NCBI GenBank assembly: GCA_013122435.1
Contig: WYDT01000009.1
Span: forward strand, 186,001 to 250,000
Source: Chloroflexi bacterium AL-N1
GTDB taxonomy: Bacteria > Chloroflexota > Chloroflexia > Chloroflexales > Roseiflexaceae
Direction: 5' to 3'
DNA: 64,000 bases
Positions 36,767 through 46,407 of the stretch are shown here, piece by piece. The first letter of the stretch is position 1, and every line of letters begins with the position of its first letter. Both the position numbers and the translations under genes were made by a program. The notes below the pieces were generated by a model. It was not told the DNA's origin, searched no databases, and saw nothing but the letters and a program-made list of their open reading frames with translations.

Positions 36767-37147
36767 CTATGTTAGACCTAACGCCTGGATCATGGCTCGT
36801 GGTTCACCGGCTGGCCACTCCCCATGTTCATTACCACGGCTCACCACCAGCAGCGACCCAAGTGGTGGAACAAAAATGAGATCAATAGGGCCTTCATCAG
36901 TCACCAGACCAATCTGCTCAAGTTTTCCGGTACGTGTTTTGGCCCACAGGCGCAGCGACGCAATGCCAATCCGTGCAACAGTGGGAGCAGCACGCTCGAA
37001 TGCAGCATCACTGGCCCACACACACTGCCCATCTAGCGTACAGAGTGCTGCCGACTCCGCGCCAGATTGACGAAGCTGTGCAGAGATATATTGAGCCGCA
37101 CGTGTAACTACCTCTGCTGAGATGGAGATTTGGCTCATCGATGTCAT
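36767..37147 (-). CDS. Roadblock/LC7-like small protein
   Basis: About 126 residues. The pattern SGAESAALCTLDGQCVWAS...RIGIASLRLWAKTRTGKLEQIGLVTDEG resembles the Roadblock/LC7 fold that partners with MglA-like GTPases, but no GTPase gene is nearby. It is immediately upstream of the Rieske gene and may be cotranscribed. The fold assignment rests on pattern only. Confidence 0.55.
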   Translation of the reverse strand: MTSMSQISISAEVVTRAAQYISAQLRQSGAESAALCTLDGQCVWASDAAFERAAPTVARIGIASLRLWAKTRTGKLEQIGLVTDEGPIDLIFVPPLGSLLVVSRGNEHGEWPAGEPRAMIQALGLT

Positions 37148-37389
37148 GTGCTTACCCTGATCTTTCTTACAATTATGTACTGTGCATGATACAACAGTTT
37201 GTAATCGGGTATATGTCGTATCGTATTATCGCAACAATATGCTGTTATCTGTATAGTACACCATGATCGCAAGTGACTATCAAAAGAAGCATATGTGTTT
37301 GTGATAGAAACGGCCAGTAGCGTGGAAGATCCTACCGCTACTCGCCGTTTGATAAGCATTGACATGCTGGTCGTTCGTATCCGCTGAGT

Positions 37390-38805
37390 TTAGCCGACAG
37401 AACCTTCCATCTCAAGTTGGATCAGTCGGTTGAGTTCTACGGCATACTCCATTGGTAGCTCGCGTGTGAAGGGCTCCATAAACCCCAGTACAATCATTGA
37501 AAGTGCATCAGCTTCAGGCATGCCACGGCTCATCAGGTAGAAGAGTTGCTCTTCACCAATACGACCGACGGTGGCCTCGTGGGCCAGTGTGGTGCGTTCC
37601 TCCTCGACTTCAATAAAAGGGATCGTGTCTGACTTGGAGAACTCATCCAGAATCAGCGCATCACAGTTTATATTGAGCTTGGAGTTCGAGGCTCCTGGAA
37701 GCACCTTGGCCAGCCCACGATAGGTTGTCTTACCACCACCACGAGAGACAGATTTGTTGGTGATACGGCTGGTGGTATCGGGGGCCATATGCACCATCTT
37801 TGCGCCTGCATCCTGGTGCTGTCCTGGGCCTGCATAAGCGACGGAAAGCACCTCACCTCGTGCGCCACGCCCCATCAGGTACACCGAAGGATACTTCATC
37901 GTCAGGCGAGAACCGATGTTGCCATCAACCCACTCCATGCTGGCATCTTCATAGGCCACGGCGCGCTTAGTCACCAGGTTGAAGATGTTGTTAGCCCAGT
38001 TCTGGATGGTAGTATAGCGACAGGTGCCACCCTTCTTCACGATAATCTCAACGACGGCTGAGTGCAATGAGTTGGTTGAGTACACTGGTGCGGTACAGCC
38101 CTCAATGTAGTGAGCCGATGCACCCTCGTCGATGATAATCAAGGTGCGCTCAAATTGTCCCATGTTCTCAGCATTGATGCGGAAGTATGCCTGCAACGGA
38201 ATATCGACATGAACACCTTTTGGTACATATACAAAGGAGCCACCCGACCAGACCGCCGTGTTTAATGCGGAGTACTTGTTATCCGCTGATGGGATCACGG
38301 TGCCAAAGTACTGCTTGAAAAGTTCAGGATATTCTTTGAGTGCCGTATCGGTGTCAAGGAAGATAACACCCAGTTTAGACCACTCTTCGCGCAGGGAATG
38401 GTAGACCACCTCTGACTCGTACTGAGCACCGACGCCGGCAAGGAATTTGCGCTCTGCCTCGGGAATACCCAGTTTCTCGAAGGTGTTCTTGATCTCTTCA
38501 GGAACAGCGTCCCAGTCGTGTTGTGGCTTTTCGCCAGCCCGCACAAAGTAGTGGATGTCGTCATAATTCAAATCTGCTAATTCCGTGTTGGCCCACATAC
38601 CAGTTAACGGGACGGGCTTCTTGCGGAAGATTTCGAGGGCCTGCAGACGCCGGCGAAGCATCCACTCAGGCTCGCCCTTCATTCCCGATAACTCACGTAC
38701 GACGTCTTCGCTCAGCCCTTTTGCTGATTTGAACGTATAGTTTTCTTCATCACGGAAACCATATTTTGAATAATCAAATTGAAGATTTTGCGCCTGAACT
38801 GCCAT
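37390..38805 (-). CDS. sufB: Fe-S cluster assembly scaffold SufB
   Basis: 471 residues, the usual SufB size. It forms the SufBC2D complex on which [4Fe-4S] or [2Fe-2S] clusters are built. Landmarks: [55 protein letters not shown] and the C-terminal [33 protein letters not shown] lies before the ATG. It is the last gene of the suf set and is 109 bases after sufU, not adjacent to sufC or sufD. Confidence 0.96.
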   Translation of the reverse strand: MAVQAQNLQFDYSKYGFRDEENYTFKSAKGLSEDVVRELSGMKGEPEWMLRRRLQALEIFRKKPVPLTGMWANTELADLNYDDIHYFVRAGEKPQHDWDAVPEEIKNTFEKLGIPEAERKFLAGVGAQYESEVVYHSLREEWSKLGVIFLDTDTALKEYPELFKQYFGTVIPSADNKYSALNTAVWSGGSFVYVPKGVHVDIPLQAYFRINAENMGQFERTLIIIDEGASAHYIEGCTAPVYSTNSLHSAVVEIIVKKGGTCRYTTIQNWANNIFNLVTKRAVAYEDASMEWVDGNIGSRLTMKYPSVYLMGRGARGEVLSVAYAGPGQHQDAGAKMVHMAPDTTSRITNKSVSRGGGKTTYRGLAKVLPGASNSKLNINCDALILDEFSKSDTIPFIEVEEERTTLAHEATVGRIGEEQLFYLMSRGMPEADALSMIVLGFMEPFTRELPMEYAVELNRLIQLEMEGSVG

Positions 38806-38914
38806 TACGTAGTCCTCCTCGATTACAGATGTTTTACACGGATTTTCATATCGTTACACAGTACAAAAGTTTTCATACTTTATAATAAGCCTATCCTCTT
38901 GACCCTGTGATGTT

Positions 38915-39316
38915 CTACAACTCCTCGTCGTCCAAATGTTCACCAATATATGTATAGATACCCACTTTCAGTGTTTTGAGCGATAACAAAGCACACTTTA
39001 TTCGTACGGGATTGTGCTCCAATGGGATGCCAATCAAATCAAGCAATTCGTCCTTCCCGAACGTTTTAGCCTCATCCAGTGATTTACCTTTTATCTCGTC
39101 AGTAAGCATGGATGCCGAGGCCTGGCTGATAGCACAACCACGTCCCTGAAATCGGATATCAGTAATAATGTCAGACTCAACGTACATATCTATCCGTACA
39201 CGATCACCACATAGTGGATTGAATTCTTCGTGCGAAATATGTGGATTTTCGAGTACGCCGGCATTATGCGGGTACTTGTGATGTTCGATGATTACTTCAC
39301 GATATAGATCGTCCAT
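38915..39316 (-). CDS. sufU: SufU scaffold/sulfurtransferase (copy 2, suf operon)
   Basis: 133 residues. Cys ligands appear as FNPLCGDRVRID, GRGCAISQASASML and RIKCALLSLKTL, and the LCGD motif is canonical, unlike the first copy. It receives sulfur from SufS through a zinc-bound Cys exchange. It is located directly after sufS (49 bases), the standard SufS-SufU pairing in Gram-positive-type SUF systems. AGAGGA precedes the start. Confidence 0.95.
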   Translation of the reverse strand: MDDLYREVIIEHHKYPHNAGVLENPHISHEEFNPLCGDRVRIDMYVESDIITDIRFQGRGCAISQASASMLTDEIKGKSLDEAKTFGKDELLDLIGIPLEHNPVRIKCALLSLKTLKVGIYTYIGEHLDDEEL

Positions 39317-39365
39317 ATACGTCCTCTACTAGCCGATACAATACAAACTTCTGATAATAGGAAGG

Positions 39366-40613
39366 TTAGGCAAATAATTTTTGCGTTCGTTCCAATCCTA
39401 TAGCGAGTCGGTCAATTTCTTCTTGAGTATTATACAGGTAGAATGAGGCACGTGTGGTTGCTGGTACATCAAGCAGTGTGTGTAATGGCTGGCAACAGTG
39501 ATGCCCAGCACGCACTGCTACACCATCACTATCAAGTAGTGCTGCAATATCGTGGGGATGTACCATGTCTAACGTGAAGCTGATCGACCCGCCCCGCATT
39601 TCGGTGGTCTTGGGGCCATAGATCGTCAGCCCTTCGATAGCTGAGAGTCGCTCCAGGGCATAGGCTGTTAATTCATGCTCATGCTGATAAATTGTAGCAA
39701 GCCCCAGCCGTTGCAGATAATCGACCGCTTCACCGAGCGCGATGGCCTCAGCAATGGCTGGTGTCCCCGCCTCAAAACGCGCTGGCACATCAGCGTAGGT
39801 GGCGGTGTGCAGGTCAACTGTTTTGATCATCGAGCCACCACCAAGAAACGGCGGCATGGCTTCGAGCAATGAGCGGCGACCCCACAAAACACCAATGCCT
39901 GTAGGGGCACACATTTTATGTCCACTGAATGCCAGGAAATCCACATCAAGGGTCTGCACATCCACAGGCATATGGGGGACACTTTGTGCTGCATCAACCA
40001 GCATTAATGCGCCAAACGAATGTGCACGGAGCGCCAGTTCCTGGATAGGGTTGATGGTGCCAAGGACATTCGACTGGTGCGTAATCGCAACCAAGCGGGT
40101 CTTTTCAGTGAGAAGGCGGTCAACATCCTCCATCACCAAACGCCCCTCACCATCAACACGGACAAAATCGAGTTGAGCACCTGTGCGTTGGGCCAACATC
40201 TGCCAGGGTATCAGGTTCGCATGATGTTCCATGACACTCAGAAGGATGCGGTCTCCTTCGCGCAGGTTTGCATCACCCCATGACCGTGCAACCAGATTGA
40301 TGGATTCTGTTGCATTGCGAGTGAAGATGACTTCTTTAGGACTCCGTGCATTGACGAACCGCGCAACTTTGCCACGTGCACGCTCATACGCAAATGTTGC
40401 CTGTTCACTTAACTTGTAGACGCCTCGATGCACATTCGCATTGTAGCGTCGATAGTAGTCCTCAAGGCAGTCGATGACCTGGCGTGGTTTTTGTGATGAT
40501 GCTGCGCTATCGAGAAACGCAAGCGGTTTTCCATTGATTTCCTGGTGAAGAATAGGAAAATCACGCCGAATGCTCAATACATCGAATAATGAAAGTGCTG
40601 CCTGTGTAGTCAT
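39366..40613 (-). CDS. sufS: Cysteine desulfurase SufS
   Basis: 415 residues, class V aminotransferase fold, group II desulfurase. PLP Lys is in FSGHKMCAPTGIGVLWG, active-site Cys in RAGHHCCQPLH, and FTRNATESINLVA binds the cofactor. It provides persulfide sulfur to SufU. Located between sufD (61-base gap) and sufU. Confidence 0.96.
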   Translation of the reverse strand: MTTQAALSLFDVLSIRRDFPILHQEINGKPLAFLDSAASSQKPRQVIDCLEDYYRRYNANVHRGVYKLSEQATFAYERARGKVARFVNARSPKEVIFTRNATESINLVARSWGDANLREGDRILLSVMEHHANLIPWQMLAQRTGAQLDFVRVDGEGRLVMEDVDRLLTEKTRLVAITHQSNVLGTINPIQELALRAHSFGALMLVDAAQSVPHMPVDVQTLDVDFLAFSGHKMCAPTGIGVLWGRRSLLEAMPPFLGGGSMIKTVDLHTATYADVPARFEAGTPAIAEAIALGEAVDYLQRLGLATIYQHEHELTAYALERLSAIEGLTIYGPKTTEMRGGSISFTLDMVHPHDIAALLDSDGVAVRAGHHCCQPLHTLLDVPATTRASFYLYNTQEEIDRLAIGLERTQKLFA

Positions 40614-40674
40614 ATCTCACCTATCGTAGGGTCGCAAAACCATACATGTAGCGCTACTATAACTGTACGACCTA

Positions 40675-41907
40675 TTAACGTATCTTCTCTTCAACTAAAT
40701 TCGTGATTCGCTCACGCAGATGCTCAACAGGAATGCGATCAAGTGTTGGCTCAAAGAAGCCCATTACAATCATACGTACGGCTTCATCACGCTGAATACC
40801 ACGGGCCAGCATATAGAAGAGTTGCTCTTCGTCGATTTGCCCACTGGTCGATGCGTGTCCAGCGCGCGCCACATCGTTCGTGTCGATCTTAAGTCCTGGA
40901 ATGGAGTCACTGCGTGCCTTGGGACTCAGATGCAGCGCATGCTCTTCAAGACGGGTAATGGTGCCGTGGCTCTCGTGCTCAATTTTGATGAGGCCATCAA
41001 AAGTCGAGTACCCATCTTCATCAACCACTGTCTTGAAATCAAGATGACTCTCAGTATTAGTGCCTGCATGTCGCAGAATTGGTGCGGTAAGCAGGCTTTG
41101 GGTACCATTAGCAAATGTTGCACCCGTCCACTCGACACGCGAGCCGACATTTTCGAGTGATGTTTCGGCTTCGACATGCTGAATTTGGCCACCAACATTC
41201 GCAATGACCCAGTTGAGATTGCTGTGGTTGTTCAAGCGCACACGTTGTGAACCGATGTGGTACACACCTTTGCCCCAGATTTGTACGGCCGCATACTTGA
41301 GCGACGCATCTTCCCCAACGAAAATCTCTGTAGCTGGTGAGGAATAGCCCTGCCCTTCGATATCGTCAGAAACGTATTCTTCAACAAACATCGCACTACT
41401 ACCACGCTCAACAATAATGAGGTTGTGCGGGAAAATAGCAGCATGCCCATTGTTGAAGGTAAATGTGGCCAGGAAAGGAGCCTCAATTGAAACATTCTTT
41501 GGCACATACAGAAAAGCACCATCTTGCCAGAGTGCCGCGTGTAATGCCGTAAACTTGTGGGTCGCTGGATCAATTGCGGTGCCAAGATGCTGCCTGATCA
41601 AATCACCATGCTCTTGGAGGGCGTCGGCCAACGTGGTGAAGATAACACCATGCTTTGCGAAATCTTGCTCACAACTCAGGGTAGTTCCATGGGCACCCAG
41701 TGGTGCGGTGATCGTTTCAGGATGGAACTTACTCAGGTCGGTACGCTTCCAGAAAGGTGGTGCACTTTCGGCAAATTTTTTCCATGCGCTTGTACGCCAT
41801 TCGGTTAACCATTCAGGCTCGTTCGCAGCGCGGGAAGCTTCAGCAATCTGCACATCAGTCAAATCTGCAAGCGCTGGCAATGTGTGATTGGAATTACTGG
41901 CTGGCAT
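40675..41907 (-). CDS. sufD: Fe-S cluster assembly protein SufD
   Basis: About 410 residues. The SufB/SufD beta-helix core is visible (FLYVPKNVSIEAPF, NLIIVERGSSAMFVEEY) and the C-terminal block EQLFYMLARGIQRDEAVRMIVMGFFEP is conserved with SufB. The His/Cys residues needed with SufB for cluster formation could not be confirmed. The start at 41907 (GGAGGAAG upstream) overlaps sufC by 14 bases; the frame extends upstream without support. Confidence 0.94.
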   Translation of the reverse strand: MPASNSNHTLPALADLTDVQIAEASRAANEPEWLTEWRTSAWKKFAESAPPFWKRTDLSKFHPETITAPLGAHGTTLSCEQDFAKHGVIFTTLADALQEHGDLIRQHLGTAIDPATHKFTALHAALWQDGAFLYVPKNVSIEAPFLATFTFNNGHAAIFPHNLIIVERGSSAMFVEEYVSDDIEGQGYSSPATEIFVGEDASLKYAAVQIWGKGVYHIGSQRVRLNNHSNLNWVIANVGGQIQHVEAETSLENVGSRVEWTGATFANGTQSLLTAPILRHAGTNTESHLDFKTVVDEDGYSTFDGLIKIEHESHGTITRLEEHALHLSPKARSDSIPGLKIDTNDVARAGHASTSGQIDEEQLFYMLARGIQRDEAVRMIVMGFFEPTLDRIPVEHLRERITNLVEEKIR

Positions 41908-42685
41908 TACTGAACACTTCCTCCTTGATGAAATCGTAGCCTTTATCTTCAAGTTCAAGAGCCAACTCTGGCCCACCCTCGCGGACGATGCGTCCATCCA
42001 TCATGACAGACACAACCTGTGGCTTGATGTAGTTTAACAAGCGCTGATAGTGCGTGATAACCAGCACGCCCATCTCAGACTCTTGTTGTCCGAGTGCATT
42101 CACACCGTTAGCAACGACACGTAGCGCATCGATATCAAGGCCTGAGTCTGTCTCATCCATAACCGCCATGGTAGGCTTGAGCATCGCCATCTGCAAAATC
42201 TCAACTCGTTTCTTCTCACCACCACTAAAACCTTCGTTCAAGTAGCGACGTGCAAAACCTTCATCAATCTCTAACATTGCCATCTGCGCACGTAGTTCTT
42301 TGCGGAATTGTGCCATTGGAATGGCCGTCTCTTTGGGATTTTTTCCTTCTTCAGCGCGGTGTGCATTCATCGCGGAACGCAGGAAGTTCGCAACGGTAAC
42401 ACCGGGGATCGATGTGGGATACTGGAAGGCCAGAAAGATACCGAGTTTTGAACGCTCATCTGGCTCCATCTCCAAAGCATTCTCACCCTTGTACCATACT
42501 TCACCAGCCGTCACTTCATAACTGGGGTGTCCCATCAGCGCATAGGCCAGTGTGCTCTTTCCACTCCCATTGGGCCCCATGATGGCGTGAATGGTGCCAG
42601 GCTTCACAGTAAGATTTACACCTTTAAGAATTTCTTTGTTTTCAATCTGGACATGCAAATCTTTAATAACAAAATCGGTGTTCAT
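41894..42685 (-). CDS. sufC: Fe-S cluster assembly ATPase SufC
   Basis: 263 residues, ABC-type ATPase. Walker A is MGPNGSGKSTLAYALMG, the signature motif FSGGEKKRVEILQMAML, Walker B TMAVMDETDSGLD (the SufC-specific ETDSGLD). It drives conformational changes of SufBD. First structural gene after sufR, 51 bases downstream of it. Confidence 0.97.
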   Translation of the reverse strand: MNTDFVIKDLHVQIENKEILKGVNLTVKPGTIHAIMGPNGSGKSTLAYALMGHPSYEVTAGEVWYKGENALEMEPDERSKLGIFLAFQYPTSIPGVTVANFLRSAMNAHRAEEGKNPKETAIPMAQFRKELRAQMAMLEIDEGFARRYLNEGFSGGEKKRVEILQMAMLKPTMAVMDETDSGLDIDALRVVANGVNALGQQESEMGVLVITHYQRLLNYIKPQVVSVMMDGRIVREGGPELALELEDKGYDFIKEEVFSNASQ

Positions 42686-42736
42686 GCGATTCCCCTAATG
42701 GATAAAACATTCAAGATATTACTGATATCAGTCAAA

Positions 42737-43402
42737 CTACGTGTTTTCTTTCATTGTTGATGTATCTGGATCGGCTTTGGTCGTGGCAACATGGAATTTG
42801 CAGCTATGATGCCCTTCACGAATAGTACTTTTAATCTGAATCGACTCCCCCAGAATTTCTTCAAGCATACGTTGTTCCATCGTGCAAACACCAGGATGCT
42901 CTTGCGCTACATCGTGGTAGGGACACGCAAACATTTGAAATCCATCACCTGTGCCCTGTACCTCCGCTGGAATACCACGTGACTCTAGGGCCGTACGTAG
43001 GGTTATTAACCGTTCGGGAATTTCCTCGCCCGAGATCTGGTCACGGTACTCATTTGCCAATTGTGAACCGACAGCGTCAAGGAGCGTTTGCAAGTTCTCT
43101 GATCCCTCACGACGAATAATTTCGTGTAATAGCGTATTGATCAGTGAGTCATAGGCCTTGGGAAACATACGATGGGCCTTCCGTGTCAATGAATACGCCA
43201 AACGGGGTCGACCAGGGCCACGCCGTAACAATTTTGTTGTTACCAACTCTTGTGTGTGAAGATTGGCCAGGTGTTCTCGAACTGCGGTGGTGGTAATACC
43301 CAAAACGCCTTCGAGTTCCTTAATGGTTGCCTCACTGTGTCTTTGCAGGTGCGACAAAATTTTGCCAGTCGGTGTGTCACTTGAGAAGGATGTTGCTCCC
43401 AT
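42737..43402 (-). CDS. sufR: SufR-type Fe-S cluster sensing repressor
   Basis: 221 residues. N-terminal winged helix (ATIKELEGVLGITTTAVREHL, then GRPRLAYSLT) and a C-terminal Cys cluster FACPYHDVAQEHPGVC ... HHSCKFHV that binds a [4Fe-4S] cluster in SufR. The cluster-loaded protein represses suf transcription. It leads the suf operon on the minus strand and is divergent from a MocR gene. A palindrome over its own promoter suggests autoregulation. Confidence 0.93.
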   Translation of the reverse strand: MGATSFSSDTPTGKILSHLQRHSEATIKELEGVLGITTTAVREHLANLHTQELVTTKLLRRGPGRPRLAYSLTRKAHRMFPKAYDSLINTLLHEIIRREGSENLQTLLDAVGSQLANEYRDQISGEEIPERLITLRTALESRGIPAEVQGTGDGFQMFACPYHDVAQEHPGVCTMEQRMLEEILGESIQIKSTIREGHHSCKFHVATTKADPDTSTMKENT

Positions 43403-43428
43403 AGCACTCTCCTTTGTTGTATGTTGGC

Positions 43429-43457
43429 AGTATACCTAAATTCATGGGTACTGTCAA
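43429..43457 (-). promoter_or_regulatory. Consensus sigma70 promoter of the suf operon
   Basis: Read on the minus strand: TTGACA (43452-43457), a 17-base spacer, and TATACT (43429-43434). This is a near-consensus promoter 27 bases upstream of the sufR start codon. Confidence 0.8.
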
Positions 43458-43466
43458 TTTAGACAG
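43451..43466. promoter_or_regulatory. Palindrome over the suf -35 box, probable SufR operator
   Basis: CTGTCAATTTAGACAG is an interrupted palindrome (5-bp arms, 6-bp centre) that covers the -35 hexamer of the promoter. A second outer pairing CTAAATT/AATTTAG is also visible. Its position is right for repression by SufR; the binding is inferred. Confidence 0.55.
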
Positions 43467-43740
43467 GAAAAACTGTTAAAAATCGGGATATGGTTGAGGG
43501 GTTAGTACGGGAGCAAAGATCGTGCTACGGTTGTTGCCTGATCGCTCTCATGTTCCACCACTCAGTCGTTCCAATTGTCCTACCAGAATTGTCCTGCTTT
43601 GTCTCTCGCTATCTCAGGACAATCACGCTATACTGTGATCTCGACAGTACAAAAAAACACGAAAATATAGTATCAAAAAGACGAATTTTCAGTATTGTTC
43701 TATAACTCTTAATTCATGACAATCGCGTACGAAAGTTGAT
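43467..43740. other. Intergenic region sufR / MocR
   Basis: About 270 bases between two divergent genes. A short plus-strand frame (43490-43705) lacks a ribosome site and family features. It should hold the MocR promoter, which I could not define. Confidence 0.35.
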
Positions 43741-45213
43741 ATGTACATCGATCTGGATCGAAATAGCTCACAACCACTCTACATTCAGATGGCCCAAAAC
43801 ATTCGAAGGCGCATCCGTTCAGGTGCCTTACCGCCGGGTACCCGCCTGCCAACGGTTCGTGAACTGGCCCAACAACTAGGGGTAACCCGTCTCACGGTGC
43901 ACAATGCCTACAGCGATTTGCAGGCGGATGGTTGGGTTGAAGCAACAGTTGGACGTGGCACGTTTGTCTCAACCCGCCAGGAGGCGGCACCAATCCCTGA
44001 ATATGGCCGTGAGGTCTCGCCGCGTAGTGCTATCAACGATATGATGCGGATGGCACAACTTCCTGGTATGCGCTCAGTGGCTATGGCCGATGCTGCATCT
44101 GAATTCTATCCGCTACGTGAATTCAATCGTGTAGTAGACGAGGTGTTGGCAACCAGTGGTGTGCGTGCATTAGCCTATACAACTTCGCAGGGCGAACCAA
44201 CGTTGCGTAACGCCATAGCCGATTGGGTGCGTGAACGGGGGGTTCGGGTTGGCCCAGACGAAATTATTGTCACATCTGGTGTCACACAGGGTTTAGCATT
44301 GATTGCTCAGATACTCACACAGCCTGGTGATGTGGTGTTGGTTGAGCATCCCACGTATCTGGGCACACTCAACGTGCTCGAAAACCAGGGTCTCCGTTCT
44401 ATTAGCGTACCAGTTGATGATGAGGGGATTATGGTTGAGGTGTTAGAGTCCTTGATTTTCTCCCATCGCCCCCGCTTTATCTATACCATTCCGGTATTTC
44501 ACAATCCTACTGGCGTGTGCTTGAGTGCACAGCGCCGGGCAGCTTTACTGGAACTCGTAGAGCGACATCGAGTACCGTTGGTCGAGGACGACATCTATAG
44601 CCAGTTGGTGTATGAAGGGAGTATTCCCCCAGCTCTGATCGTGGATGATTGCAGTGGCATGGTCTTACATGTGAGTAGTTTTTCCAAGTCGTTGCTACCA
44701 GGGATGCGAATTGGGTATGTGGTTGCCCCCCCACCATTGATTAGTCGATTATCTGCCGCGAAGCAAGCCAATGATCTTTGTTCACCAGCACTCAATCAGC
44801 AGGCCATGGCATTGTTCCTACAACGCGGTGTGCTGGCCCAACATCTTCGACGGACGCTGCCACGCTACCGCGAGCGTCGTGATGTGCTTCTTGATGCGAT
44901 GGCACAATATTTTCCGGCAACACTTCGTTGGACCACGCCCAGCGGTGGTTTTTCTGTATGGGTTGAGTTACCACTCGGTGTCTCGGCTACCGATCTCTAT
45001 CTTGCAGCTATCGAGCGCAGGGTGGCATTTGCACCAGGTGATGTGTTCTTTGCTATGCCCTCCGCTCGATCATATATGCGTCTTGCGTTCAGTGCACAGC
45101 CGCCCGAAACGCTGAGCGAGATCGCGCAGGTACTGGGTGAGTTGCTCCACATACAGACCCATCGTCGCAAGGTGGCGATGCCAGAAACCACTGATTGGGT
45201 ACCGTTAGTTTAA
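43741..45213 (+). CDS. MocR/PdxR-type regulator (GntR HTH plus aminotransferase domain)
   Basis: 490 residues. N-terminal GntR winged helix (QPLYIQMAQNIRRRIRSGAL, LPTVRELAQQLGVTR), then a class I aminotransferase-like domain with the PLP Lys in VSSFSKSLLPGMRIGYV and substrate-binding ARG near the C-terminus (RSYMRLAFS). Members of this family use PLP as an effector or sensor. The target is unknown; the gene is followed 112 bases later by a serine hydrolase and PhzF gene pair that it might control. Confidence 0.9.
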   Translation: MYIDLDRNSSQPLYIQMAQNIRRRIRSGALPPGTRLPTVRELAQQLGVTRLTVHNAYSDLQADGWVEATVGRGTFVSTRQEAAPIPEYGREVSPRSAINDMMRMAQLPGMRSVAMADAASEFYPLREFNRVVDEVLATSGVRALAYTTSQGEPTLRNAIADWVRERGVRVGPDEIIVTSGVTQGLALIAQILTQPGDVVLVEHPTYLGTLNVLENQGLRSISVPVDDEGIMVEVLESLIFSHRPRFIYTIPVFHNPTGVCLSAQRRAALLELVERHRVPLVEDDIYSQLVYEGSIPPALIVDDCSGMVLHVSSFSKSLLPGMRIGYVVAPPPLISRLSAAKQANDLCSPALNQQAMALFLQRGVLAQHLRRTLPRYRERRDVLLDAMAQYFPATLRWTTPSGGFSVWVELPLGVSATDLYLAAIERRVAFAPGDVFFAMPSARSYMRLAFSAQPPETLSEIAQVLGELLHIQTHRRKVAMPETTDWVPLV

Positions 45214-45305
45214 GTGAAGAGACTAGGGGCTGGGAGCCAGAGGCTAATAATATATGACAGTATTGTGGTGGTATTAACCCTTAACCCCTATCCCATAACT
45301 CTTAT

Positions 45306-45328
45306 AACACAGGAGATTTGCTGTTATG
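45306..45328 (+). repeat. 23-base leader repeat, copy 1
   Basis: The 23 bases covering the ribosome site AGGAGATTTG and the ATG of the serine hydrolase gene are identical to 46385-46407 in front of the PhzF gene. The sequence further upstream (a CCCTTA/TATCCC pattern) is also similar. Confidence 0.8.
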
Positions 45329-46366
45329 GAGCAATTGCTTCAACAAAAGCTTGAGCAAATGGTCGAGGCTGGTCTACCGGGTGCATTTATTTATATAGAA
45401 GAGGCGGACAAAACAACACACTTCTATACAGCAGGGTTTGCTGATCTTGTCCACTGCACGCCTATGACTCCCGATAGTCATTACCGTATTGGGAGTCATA
45501 CAAAGACTTTTACTGCTGTTGTCGTGTTACAACTCATCAATGAGTCGAAGCTCAATCTACATGGCACGATGCGTGATCTCGTTCCTGATCTTGCAATTCC
45601 AAATGCCGAACGTCTTACCATCGAGCATCTACTCCGTATGCGGAGTGGCTTGTTCGATTTTGAGGATGATCCTAGCTTACTTGGCGACCTTGATGCTCAT
45701 CTGCGCCCTTACGGTTCGCATGAAATGGTGCAACTTGCCCTTCAGCATCAGGCGTTATTCCTGCCCGGTCAACAGTTTGCCTATTGCAACACGAACTTTT
45801 GCCTTCTCGAACTCATTGTTGAACGGGTCACGGGGCATTCGCTGGGCACAGAACTACAACAGCGTATCTTTGAACCACTTGCGATGAGCAGTACAAGTTA
45901 TCCTGACGAAAATGATCTATCGCTCCCCACACCATATATTCGTGGATACGAATACACTGGAGATGCGTGGCGTGAGTGCAGTCATTCGTTTTTCGGACGA
46001 GGTGACGGAGCGATTATTTCAACTGCCAGCGACCAGGCGCGCTTCTTCCGCGCATTGTTGGGCGGCGTACTGCTTCCGGAAGCTTTATTGCAACAGATGA
46101 TGATCGTGGTTCCTGAGCCACCACATGCACCACCTGCACGATTTGCCTACGGCCTTGGCTTGATTGCACATGCAACACCTTGTGGCACGGTATGGGGGCA
46201 TTCAGGCGGCGGTTTTGGTTATATCAACTATCCATTCCTACAGCATGAGACGGGCCGCTTCGCGGTGTGCATGTTGAATGGAACGTTTGGTTTCAAAACA
46301 GAAGACCCACTTGCAATTACACGTCCCCGTTTTACAGATGAGATTCGCGCACGCATTTATTGTTGA
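45326..46366 (+). CDS. Serine hydrolase of the class C beta-lactamase / DD-peptidase family
   Basis: 346 residues. The SxxK nucleophile motif is in YRIGSHTKTFTAVV (about residue 56), YxN in FAYCNTNF (about residue 153), and the third motif appears as HSGGGFGY near residue 291. No signal peptide is seen, so cytoplasmic or leaderless location is implied, unlike true beta-lactamases. Related proteins are esterases or D-aminopeptidases. Ribosome site AGGAGATTTG. The next gene begins with the same leader. Confidence 0.88.
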   Translation: MEQLLQQKLEQMVEAGLPGAFIYIEEADKTTHFYTAGFADLVHCTPMTPDSHYRIGSHTKTFTAVVVLQLINESKLNLHGTMRDLVPDLAIPNAERLTIEHLLRMRSGLFDFEDDPSLLGDLDAHLRPYGSHEMVQLALQHQALFLPGQQFAYCNTNFCLLELIVERVTGHSLGTELQQRIFEPLAMSSTSYPDENDLSLPTPYIRGYEYTGDAWRECSHSFFGRGDGAIISTASDQARFFRALLGGVLLPEALLQQMMIVVPEPPHAPPARFAYGLGLIAHATPCGTVWGHSGGGFGYINYPFLQHETGRFAVCMLNGTFGFKTEDPLAITRPRFTDEIRARIYC

Positions 46367-46384
46367 CCCTTATCCCTTCTTACC

Positions 46385-46407
46385 AACACAGGAGATTTGC
46401 TGTTATG
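46385..46407 (+). repeat. 23-base leader repeat, copy 2
   Basis: Identical to 45306-45328; it supplies the ribosome site and start codon of the PhzF gene. Confidence 0.8.
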
